A stretch of DNA of 7,209 nucleotides from Acidobacteriota bacterium (GTDB lineage Bacteria; Acidobacteriota; Terriglobia; Bryobacterales; Bryobacteraceae): contig JAJYKC010000118.1 in the NCBI GenBank assembly GCA_021788955.1, forward strand, positions 1-7,209. Direction: 5' to 3'. The position numbers and the translations under genes were made by a program. A model generated the notes under the pieces. That model had not been told where the DNA came from, did no database searches, and worked only from the letters and a program-made list of their open reading frames with translations. Of this stretch, positions 1 to 5,948 are shown piece by piece (positions within the stretch are counted from its first letter, which is position 1; every line of letters begins with the position of its first letter).

Positions 1-1383
1 TGACCGCGACGTGGTGAAGCCCGCATTCTCTGTCGTATCCCATTGCATCGGAGTGCGCGAATTGTCCCGGCTCGTATGCCGCATGTCGTCCATGAAAGCG
101 TCCGCCGGTTCTTTCCCTGTTTCCACATCCGCCTTCCATGCATTCTTCGCCTCGATGTCTTCGATCTCGGCGATCGTCTTGAACGGGAAGTTCGTCATGC
201 CCAGTTCGTCGCCCTGATAGACGAACGGCGTCCCGCGTTGTGTCAGCAGCAATGTCGCCAGAACCTTCGCCGATGGTTCGCGCCATCGCGCCGAATCGTT
301 GCCGAATGTCGAAACCAGCCGCGGGTTGTCATGGTTCGAGAGGAAGATCGTGTTCCAGGAGTGAGCATTGAGAGCGGCGGCCTGCTCGGAATACACCGCC
401 TTCAACTCCGGCAGAGTCCAATGCCGGATATGCCGCCCCTGGCGCATGACGTTCACGACGGCGAAGTTGAAAATCATGTTCAGCTCTTTCCGGCGTTCAT
501 CAACGATCAACGGAGTCTGCTTCAGCGAGATCCCCAGCGCCTCCCCAACGGTCATGTCGTCGTAGTGGGAGAGGACGTCGCGGTTCATCTCCTGTAGATA
601 CTCGTGAAGGTGAGGCCCGGAGGCGTACGCATCGACGAAGTTCTGCCCGGGTTTCAGATCCGGAAACGCAGGATTCTTCGAAATCAGTGTAATTACATCC
701 ATCCGGAAGCCGTCGACACCCTTGTCCAGCCAGAACTTCATGAGGCTGTAAACCTCTTGCCGGACTTTCGGATTGTCCCAGTTCAGGTCCGGCTGCTTCA
801 CCGCGAATAAGTGAAGATAATACTCGTTCGTCGTGGGATCCAGTTTCCACGCCGAGCCCGAGAAAAACGACGGGAAGTTATTCGGAGGCCCGCTGTTCTC
901 TCCGGGGCGCCAGAAGTAATAATCCCGATAAGGATTCGTCTTCGACTTGCGGCTCTCAACGAACCATCGATGCTCATCGCTGGTGTGGTTCACTACCAGG
1001 TCGATGATCAGCTTCATGTGCCGCTGCTTGATGCCGGCTAACAAGGCGTCAAAATCTGCCATCGTGCCAAACTCGGTCATCACCTTGCGGTAATCCCGAA
1101 TGTCGTACCCCATATCGGCATTCGGCGAGTCGTAGTGCGGCCCGAGCCAGATCACGTTCACGCCGAGCGACATCAGATAGTCGAGCTTCGACGTGATCCC
1201 CGGTATGTCGCCGATTCCGTCCCCGTTGGAATCCTTAAACGACCGCGGATAAACCTGATAGACGACGGCCTCCTTCCACCATGTGCGGCGATAGCCGTTG
1301 GAGGTGACGGAAGGGTTGTGGGACGTTTGGGCGAGCGACGGAATCGCCAGGAGCAGAATCGGAGCCAGTCTGCAGCGCGGCAT
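1..1383 (-). CDS. Secreted GH13 alpha-glucosidase, oligo-1,6-glucosidase type (partial, C-terminus off the left edge)
   Basis: Hydrolyses alpha-glucosidic bonds of short oligosaccharides, most likely outside the cytoplasm. The frame stays open from the ATG at 1383 to the window edge, giving 461 residues. Residues 1-19 look like a signal peptide (Arg-containing start, hydrophobic LAPILLLAIPSLA, then AQ). The GH13 barrel follows, with a DSNGDGIGD calcium-type loop (51-59) and the conserved regions DLVVNHTS (128-135), QPDLN (197-201), GFRMDVI (225-231, nucleophile D229), GEA (acid/base E281) and SNHDNPR (349-355, D352). RTPMQWD (443-449) marks the end of the barrel; roughly 100 residues of C-terminal beta domain are missing. 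QPDLN and Val after the nucleophile are typical of alpha-1,6-specific members (isomaltase, dextran glucosidase); the RLDRD loop of sucrose isomerases is absent. A GAGG lies 9 nt before the ATG. A GTG at 1401 is a weaker alternative start. Family is certain; the exact substrate is inferred. Confidence 0.95.
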   Translation of the reverse strand, partial: MPRCRLAPILLLAIPSLAQTSHNPSVTSNGYRRTWWKEAVVYQVYPRSFKDSNGDGIGDIPGITSKLDYLMSLGVNVIWLGPHYDSPNADMGYDIRDYRKVMTEFGTMADFDALLAGIKQRHMKLIIDLVVNHTSDEHRWFVESRKSKTNPYRDYYFWRPGENSGPPNNFPSFFSGSAWKLDPTTNEYYLHLFAVKQPDLNWDNPKVRQEVYSLMKFWLDKGVDGFRMDVITLISKNPAFPDLKPGQNFVDAYASGPHLHEYLQEMNRDVLSHYDDMTVGEALGISLKQTPLIVDERRKELNMIFNFAVVNVMRQGRHIRHWTLPELKAVYSEQAAALNAHSWNTIFLSNHDNPRLVSTFGNDSARWREPSAKVLATLLLTQRGTPFVYQGDELGMTNFPFKTIAEIEDIEAKNAWKADVETGKEPADAFMDDMRHTSRDNSRTPMQWDTTENAGFTTSRS

Positions 1384-1402
1384 GGGTGCGAACCTCGACA
1401 CG

Positions 1403-1408
1403 ATTATA
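1403..1408 (-). promoter_or_regulatory. Probable -10 element for the GH13 gene
   Basis: The minus strand reads TATAAT, an exact match to the sigma-70 -10 consensus, 19 nt before the GH13 ATG. No good -35 hexamer is present at 16-18 bp spacing (GGCCAC occupies that place). Transcription would start near 1395-1397, leaving a leader of about 13 nt with the GAGG at its very 5' end, which is unusually tight. In GC-rich DNA a perfect TATAAT at this position is suggestive, but the role is inferred. Confidence 0.35.
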
Positions 1409-1410
1409 GG

Positions 1411-1425
1411 CGCGCCATGGGCGCG
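1411..1425. repeat. Perfect 6-bp inverted repeat, 3-bp spacer, in the divergent GH13/M48 intergenic region
   Basis: CGCGCC-ATG-GGCGCG is an exact dyad (arms 1411-1416 and 1420-1425). It starts three bases upstream of the minus-strand TATAAT, so it would lie in the -10/-35 spacer of the GH13 promoter, a classic operator position. It overlaps a GGCGCGCC palindrome (1409-1416). The rest of the 1384-1485 gap shows no clear plus-strand promoter; TATCCT at 1466-1471 is too close to the M48 start to be convincing. In GC-rich DNA such a short dyad can arise by chance. Confidence 0.4.
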
Positions 1426-1472
1426 GTGGCCTCGCCGCTAGGCAGGCCGTGGTCGGAGCCCGCGCTATCCTT

Positions 1473-1479
1473 AGGGGGA
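1473..1479 (+). promoter_or_regulatory. Ribosome binding site that decides the M48 start
   Basis: AGGGGGA lies 6 nt before the ATG at 1486, the best spacing among three in-frame ATGs at 1480, 1486 and 1492. The ATG at 1480 abuts the purine run and is unlikely. The ATG at 1492 could use the GGGGA at 1482-1486 instead. All choices leave the signal peptide intact. Confidence 0.5.
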
Positions 1480-1485
1480 ATGGGG

Positions 1486-2859
1486 ATGAAAATGCCAACA
1501 TCCAGGCGGCTCTTGGGGAGCGCCGCGGCGGCGGTTTGCTGCGCCGTGCTGCTCCATGCGGAACTGAAATATCTGAAGCCGGGGTTCAACTTCTTCAGCC
1601 CCCAGCAGGACATCAAGCTCGGGCAGGAGGCTGCCTCGCAGGTGATGAAGACGCAGCCGGTGGTGAATAACAAGGAAGTGGTGGATTACCTGACGCTCCT
1701 TGGCAAGAAATTACAGAAATCGCCGCGGGCGGGGACGTTTCCGTTCAGCTATCACCTGATTTACGACAAGAACATCAACGCGTTCGCATTGCCGGGCGGG
1801 CCGATCTTCATCAATTCGGCGACGATTCTGGCCGCGGATAATGAAGCGCAGCTCGTGGGCGTGCTGGCGCACGAGATGTCGCACGTGGCGTTGCGGCACG
1901 GAACCCATGAGGCATCGAAGCAAAATTTGATTGCGCTGCCGGCGGCGCTTGCCGGCGCGATGTTCGGTGGGACCATGCTCGGCAGCCTGGCGCAGTATGG
2001 GCTCGGCTTTGGAGCGAATTCCCTGATTCTGAAGTTCTCGCGCGACGCAGAGGCGCAGGCCGACTACAACGGGGCGGAGATGATGGCCGACGCGGGCTAC
2101 AACCCGCTCGAGATGGCGCACTTCTTCGAGAAACTGGAAGCGAACGGGGGCAAGATGGCGCCGCAGTTTCTTTCAGACCATCCCAATCCCGGCAACCGTG
2201 TGAAGGCGGTCGAAGAAGAATTGCAGCAGATGCCGCAGCGCGAATACAACGCCAACACCGGTGATTTCCCGCACATCAAGGAGGTCGTGAGCCGCCTTCC
2301 GCCTCCTGGTAACTACAAGGGCGCGCCCACGCCGGGCGCTGCTCCCAGCCCGCAGCAAGCGCCGGTAGCGCGGCCCGACGCGACATTGACCAGCTTCTCG
2401 AGCAACTCGTATTCACTCGAGTACCCATCGAATTGGCAAGTATATGGTGACCAGCAATCCGGAGCCGTAACGATCGCTCCAGGCTCCGGTCTGGTAAAGG
2501 GCTCCGACGGCGCCACGAGCGTAGGCTATGGCATGATCGCGAGTTTTTACGGTGCCGACACTGGCAGCGTGAACCTGCGGACCGGAACTCAACAGTTGAT
2601 TCAACAGCTCCAGAAGGAGAATCCGCAGATGACCGTCAATAAAGCGGCGCGGTCAATCCGGATGGGTGGGCAGGAGGGTCTCGAAACCGTGCTCTACTCT
2701 CACTCGCCATATCCCAATGAAGCCCGCGAGGTGGATCTACTGGTGACGACAGTCAGGCCGCAAGGGATGTTGTACCTGGTTTTCGTAACTCCAGGCAGCG
2801 AGTACGACCAAGTGCAAAACGTCTATCAGCGCGTCATCGGGAGCATCACGTTTCAGTGA
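1486..2859 (+). CDS. Exported M48-family zinc metalloprotease with a C-terminal extra domain
   Basis: A 457-residue metallopeptidase, probably acting in the periplasm or envelope on misfolded or outer-membrane proteins as BepA/LoiP-type M48 enzymes do. MKMPTSRR followed by a hydrophobic stretch ending in LLHA (about residue 22) reads as a signal peptide. The peptidase domain spans about 30-265: NAFALPGG, the zinc motif HEMSH (H129, E130, H133) and third ligand E189 in RDAEAQAD. H232 in SDHPNPGNR occupies the place of the auxiliary switch histidine of BepA (inference). A Pro/Ala-rich linker (about 271-300) leads to a C-terminal domain (301-457) of mixed alpha/beta character, beginning YSLEYPSNW, that vaguely recalls PsbP/DUF1795-like folds. 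No TPR repeats are present, unlike BepA. The open frame extends back to 1135, but that part is antisense to GH13 and unlikely to be translated. Its stop overlaps the start of the next gene. Confidence 0.93.
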   Translation: MKMPTSRRLLGSAAAAVCCAVLLHAELKYLKPGFNFFSPQQDIKLGQEAASQVMKTQPVVNNKEVVDYLTLLGKKLQKSPRAGTFPFSYHLIYDKNINAFALPGGPIFINSATILAADNEAQLVGVLAHEMSHVALRHGTHEASKQNLIALPAALAGAMFGGTMLGSLAQYGLGFGANSLILKFSRDAEAQADYNGAEMMADAGYNPLEMAHFFEKLEANGGKMAPQFLSDHPNPGNRVKAVEEELQQMPQREYNANTGDFPHIKEVVSRLPPPGNYKGAPTPGAAPSPQQAPVARPDATLTSFSSNSYSLEYPSNWQVYGDQQSGAVTIAPGSGLVKGSDGATSVGYGMIASFYGADTGSVNLRTGTQQLIQQLQKENPQMTVNKAARSIRMGGQEGLETVLYSHSPYPNEAREVDLLVTTVRPQGMLYLVFVTPGSEYDQVQNVYQRVIGSITFQ

Positions 2860-3476
2860 GCGGAATTGCCTATGACGCGGTATTGTTCGATTTCGATGGC
2901 GTAATCGTCGACAGCGAACCGGTGCACTACGCCTGTTGGCGCGAACTGCTAGAAACCGTCGGGATGCGCATCGGCTGGGATTTCTACCAGTCGGAGTGCG
3001 TCGGCATCGCCGAACGCCCAATGCTTGAAGTCATCGCCCGCCACGCCGGACGGCCTGAAATGACGGATCGTCTCCTCGAGTTCTATCCGCTAAAGAAGGC
3101 GATGTTTCGCCGCAAGATGGCCGAATTGCTGCCGGTATCGCCCGGCGTCAGCGACCTGATCACAGAACTGCGCGGCTACCGGCTCGCGGTTGTCACTTCC
3201 AGCGGCCGAGAGGACGTCCAGCCGGTACTCGAACAGGCGGGATTGCTTGCATCGCTCGATGTGCTCGTCTGCGGCCACGAAGCCGGAGCATTGAAGCCTT
3301 CCCCCGCGCCGTACTTACTGGCCGCCGAACGAGTGGAGGCCCGCCGCCCGCTCGTCGTCGAGGATTCCGAGGCAGGCGAGAAATCCGGGCGCGCTGCCGG
3401 GTTCGACGTGCTGCGCGTCCAGCATGCATCCGAGGTGGCCGAAGCCGTCAGAGGGCGGCTTCGGGTGGGCGAATAA
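2856..3476 (+). CDS. HAD-superfamily hydrolase, subfamily IA (beta-phosphoglucomutase/sugar-phosphatase-like)
   Basis: A 206-residue cytoplasmic phosphotransferase or phosphatase, probably acting on a small sugar phosphate. All four HAD motifs are present: FDFDGV (nucleophile D12, acid/base D14), VVTSSG (T114), LKP (K147) and VVEDSEAG (E169/D170). A helical cap (about 20-90) lies between motifs I and II, the C1 arrangement. The family includes beta-phosphoglucomutase (PgmB) and 2-deoxyglucose-6-phosphate or glycerol phosphatases. By eye the cap reads CVGIAERP where PgmB has the K-G-V-S-R segment carrying its Lys45 and Arg49, so a phosphatase is more likely than a mutase. The GTG start at 2856 is required because motif I begins only 10 codons in and no in-frame ATG precedes it. 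The start overlaps the protease stop as GTGA, implying translational coupling in one operon. Confidence 0.9.
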   Translation: MSGIAYDAVLFDFDGVIVDSEPVHYACWRELLETVGMRIGWDFYQSECVGIAERPMLEVIARHAGRPEMTDRLLEFYPLKKAMFRRKMAELLPVSPGVSDLITELRGYRLAVVTSSGREDVQPVLEQAGLLASLDVLVCGHEAGALKPSPAPYLLAAERVEARRPLVVEDSEAGEKSGRAAGFDVLRVQHASEVAEAVRGRLRVGE

Positions 3477-3503
3477 GTCGCTGCCGGTAAGGGCTTATTC
3501 GTC
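3468..3503. repeat. Inverted repeat spanning the two convergent stop codons, possible bidirectional terminator
   Basis: GGCGAATAAG (3468-3477) and CTTATTCGTC (3494-3503) pair over 10 bp with a single G-U wobble, around a 16-nt loop. Each arm contains the TAA stop of the gene entering from its side (HAD from the left, the permease from the right), since both proteins end in Glu-TAA-G. The gap between the genes is only 18 bp, so any terminator must lie here. The stem core is AT-rich and has no T-tract, so intrinsic termination is doubtful; the symmetry may partly be a coincidence of the two C-termini. Confidence 0.4.
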
Positions 3504-5852
3504 GCGCAGCGATGCCATTGGGTCGCGGCGGCTGGCTTGGCTGGCCGGAAAATAGCAGGCGCAAAGAGCGGCTAGTAGCAGCGCCGCAGTCACCAGGACA
3601 TAGATGAGCGGGTCGCCCGGATTCACTCCGTAAACGAAACTCGCCATCACTGTCCGTAAAGCGAAGGAACCGCCGACCCCCAATCCAAGACCGGCGAGGG
3701 TGAGATACCCTCCTCGGCGAAGAATCAGCGCGACAACCTGCCCGCGTTGAGCGCCAAGCGCCATGCGGATGCCCAGTTCTCGTCGCCGTTGAGAGGCGGT
3801 CCAGTACATCAGTCCGGAAATGCCGACCAAGGCCAGCATAAGAGCGACACACGCAAAAGCAGCGAGAAGGTATAAAGTCACCCGGCGCCTGCGTGCGGCT
3901 TCATGCGCAATCTCACCCATCGAACGGATTTCCGAAATCGCTAACTCAGGGGCGGCGGCCCGCAGCGCGCGTCGCACACTGGGAGCAAGGGCCAGAGGGT
4001 CACCTTGCGTCTTGATGACCACATACTCGGCGGCGAGCGTGGGATGGTAGATATCAAGACTCCTCTCGGAGTCGAGCCCGAAGTCCTTCACGTCCGCAAC
4101 GACACCGGCGATCGTCGACCAAAGGGGCTTTGGTCCCCAGGGTCCGGTAATGAACTTGATGCCAACCGGGTTTCGGCCCGGCCAGAAGCGCCGGGCCATC
4201 GTTTCGTTAATGATGACTACAGGTTGATTGAGATCGCGCTCGGTGAACGGGTGGCCCGCTCTGACGGCAATTTGCATCGCGGAAAAATACGTTGGACTCA
4301 CGGCACGGATCTGCGCGGCCGGGAGAGCGTCAGGGTGGATGAGTGGGCTTCCGGGCACATTGAAGCGTGATGTATTCGCGCGATTCGCGATGAGCGGCAG
4401 GGCGTTAGTCACAGCAACGGTCTGAACGCCGGGTAGCGAGCCCAGTCTCTCCTCAATGCGATGGAACCATTGCTCGGGCTTGTCAGAAGGTGGAGTGAGA
4501 ATGTTCGCCGTGAGCACGCCGGCCGGGTTAAAGCCCGGATCCTCATTGACGAGATAGGCGAAACTCTTCGCGAGAATCGCCGCACCGATCACCAGGGTCA
4601 GCGTCAAGGCAAATTCCAGGATCACCAATGCGGACCGGATGTGGCTGCTCCGATGAGGCTCTGCCGCCGGTTTCAGCGCGGCTTGCGGATCTAATCGGAG
4701 AACCTCGAAAACGGGCGCTAGGCCAAGCAGGATCCCCGTACTCACGGATCCTGCAACCAAAACGAGCAGCACTGTCGCATCGAGCAGAGTACGCGCGGGC
4801 AGCACCAGGGAGAGTGTCACCTTCGCAAGCAGGCCGCCGGCCGCGCCGCCGAGGAGCGCCAGGAGCACGCACTCGAGGAGAAACTGACCGATGATGCGGG
4901 AGGCGCCGGCGCCCACGGCAACCCGAATGGCGACTTCCCTGTGCCGCGCCGCGGAACGCGCCAGAAGAAGCCCCGCTATGTTAGCGCAACCGACAAGCAG
5001 TAACAGTGCGGCGGCGCCCGTGAGCAGAAGCAGCGCCGGGCGAACGTCGCCGGTAAGATCACGCTGGAGTCCGGCGGCGCGGGTGCCCCAGCCGGTACTG
5101 GTCTTAGGATTCGCCGCCGAGAGTTGCCGCGACAGCGCGGCAAGGCGTGAGGAAGCCGTCTCCGAGCGTACGCCGGACCGCAGACGTGCCATAAAACCAA
5201 GAGCGTGACGGACAGGATTCGTTAGTTCATCGCCCAGAAGAGGGCCCTTCGGCAGCCATAAGTCTGCCCAGGCTGGAAATTGCGCCGCGGCTGGCATAAC
5301 GCCAACCACCCGGCACGGTTCGCCCCGGAACAGGATAGTTTGTCCGACGATAGCTGGGTTCGCGGCGAACCGCTGGACCCATAGCCGGTGACTTAGTAAC
5401 ACCGAGTTGGGGTCTTCTTTCGCCGAGAAAGCACGGCCAAGGGCAGGAGACTCGCCCAGAAAAGAAAATAAGTTAGTAGCTATGAATCCTGCGTGGACAG
5501 TAATGGGATCCGATCCAGGGATAACTAAAATGCCATCGAACGGCACGTAGCGATACCAGCAGGTGTCTTCGAACAGATCGCGCTGCCTTCGCCACGCAGC
5601 CAATTCGGCAGGCGAAACGCCGACTTTTGAGAATTGAGGCAGGTAAGTATCCCAGACAGCCAGAATGCGGCCGGGTTGCCGGAACGGTAGTGGTTCCAGC
5701 AGGGCAGAGTGGACGATGCTGAAGATCGCCGTGTTGGCTCCAATGACCAACGCCAGGACAAGGACAATCAGAGCGTTGACAAGTTTTCCATTGCGCAGGG
5801 CACGCACGGCATAGCGGCAATCGAAAACAAGCCCGCGGAGCATCGCTGTCAC
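3495..5852 (-). CDS. ADOP-type permease: duplicated MacB/FtsX-family membrane protein
   Basis: A 785-residue inner-membrane protein of the MacB/FtsX permease class, in the tandem-duplicated form described as acidobacterial duplicated orphan permease. Order: N-terminal helix about 25-50 (ending GANTAIFSIVHSALL), a first periplasmic MacB core domain (about 52-265), three helices (about 272-298, 321-350, 358-382), a further helix 405-430 opening the second half, a second periplasmic domain (about 435-650), and three last helices (658-684, 712-736, 745-770). The duplication shows in the repeated cytoplasmic signature after the second helix of each half: REVAIRVAVGAGASR (305-319) and RELGIRMALGAQRGQ (691-705). 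It ends DPMASLRDE, as MacB-like permeases do. No ABC ATPase gene lies in the window, so 'orphan' applies locally; the transported substrate is unknown. The start is GTG at 5852; an ATG three codons later (5843) fits the usual family start better, and neither has a strong ribosome binding site. Confidence 0.95.
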   Translation of the reverse strand: MTAMLRGLVFDCRYAVRALRNGKLVNALIVLVLALVIGANTAIFSIVHSALLEPLPFRQPGRILAVWDTYLPQFSKVGVSPAELAAWRRQRDLFEDTCWYRYVPFDGILVIPGSDPITVHAGFIATNLFSFLGESPALGRAFSAKEDPNSVLLSHRLWVQRFAANPAIVGQTILFRGEPCRVVGVMPAAAQFPAWADLWLPKGPLLGDELTNPVRHALGFMARLRSGVRSETASSRLAALSRQLSAANPKTSTGWGTRAAGLQRDLTGDVRPALLLLTGAAALLLLVGCANIAGLLLARSAARHREVAIRVAVGAGASRIIGQFLLECVLLALLGGAAGGLLAKVTLSLVLPARTLLDATVLLVLVAGSVSTGILLGLAPVFEVLRLDPQAALKPAAEPHRSSHIRSALVILEFALTLTLVIGAAILAKSFAYLVNEDPGFNPAGVLTANILTPPSDKPEQWFHRIEERLGSLPGVQTVAVTNALPLIANRANTSRFNVPGSPLIHPDALPAAQIRAVSPTYFSAMQIAVRAGHPFTERDLNQPVVIINETMARRFWPGRNPVGIKFITGPWGPKPLWSTIAGVVADVKDFGLDSERSLDIYHPTLAAEYVVIKTQGDPLALAPSVRRALRAAAPELAISEIRSMGEIAHEAARRRRVTLYLLAAFACVALMLALVGISGLMYWTASQRRRELGIRMALGAQRGQVVALILRRGGYLTLAGLGLGVGGSFALRTVMASFVYGVNPGDPLIYVLVTAALLLAALCACYFPASQASRRDPMASLRDE

Positions 5853-5948
5853 TCAGTGTCGCCCGCGGCCATACCACCAGAATGATGCGGGCCCGGGCCT
5901 CTGTCAAATTGCTCTGGCCACAAGAAGCGGAGTGCACGCAGTGCGAAA
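5853..5948. promoter_or_regulatory. Divergent intergenic region between the ADOP permease and ada
   Basis: This 96-bp gap must hold the promoters of both divergent genes. It contains a perfect 10-bp palindrome, GGCCCGGGCC (5890-5899), and, just before the ada ATG, a small dyad, TGCAC-GCA-GTGCG (5933-5945, one G-T pair). No clear -10/-35 pair could be picked out on either strand. The E. coli-type Ada box (AAT-N6-GCAA) was looked for and not found; AATTGC at 5908-5913 lacks the second half. Confidence 0.35.

Noticed and set aside
225..242. Possible sucrose isomerase signature in the GH13 protein
   Set aside because: The RLDRD loop diagnostic of isomaltulose synthases is not present after the third catalytic residue; the region reads like a hydrolase.
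43..597. Plus-strand 184-codon open frame over the GH13 gene
   Set aside because: It is the antisense shadow of conserved GH13 coding sequence, Arg-rich and without any recognisable domain.
1135..1485. A 117-codon in-frame extension upstream of the M48 protease
   Set aside because: It is antisense to the strongly conserved GH13 N-terminus and would bury a good signal peptide and ribosome site; the start near 1486 explains the protein better.
3448..3852. Minus-strand 134-codon frame at the 3' end of the permease
   Set aside because: It is an out-of-frame reading of the last permease helices, with no domain.
5908..5920. AATTGC sequence considered as an Ada box
   Set aside because: After AAT and six bases the sequence is GGCC rather than GCAA, so it does not match the E. 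coli operator.
5473..5937. Minus-strand 154-codon frame overlapping the start of the permease in another frame
   Set aside because: Its composition is rich in Cys, Arg and Ser as expected of an out-of-frame reading, and it overlaps the conserved first helix and periplasmic domain of the permease.
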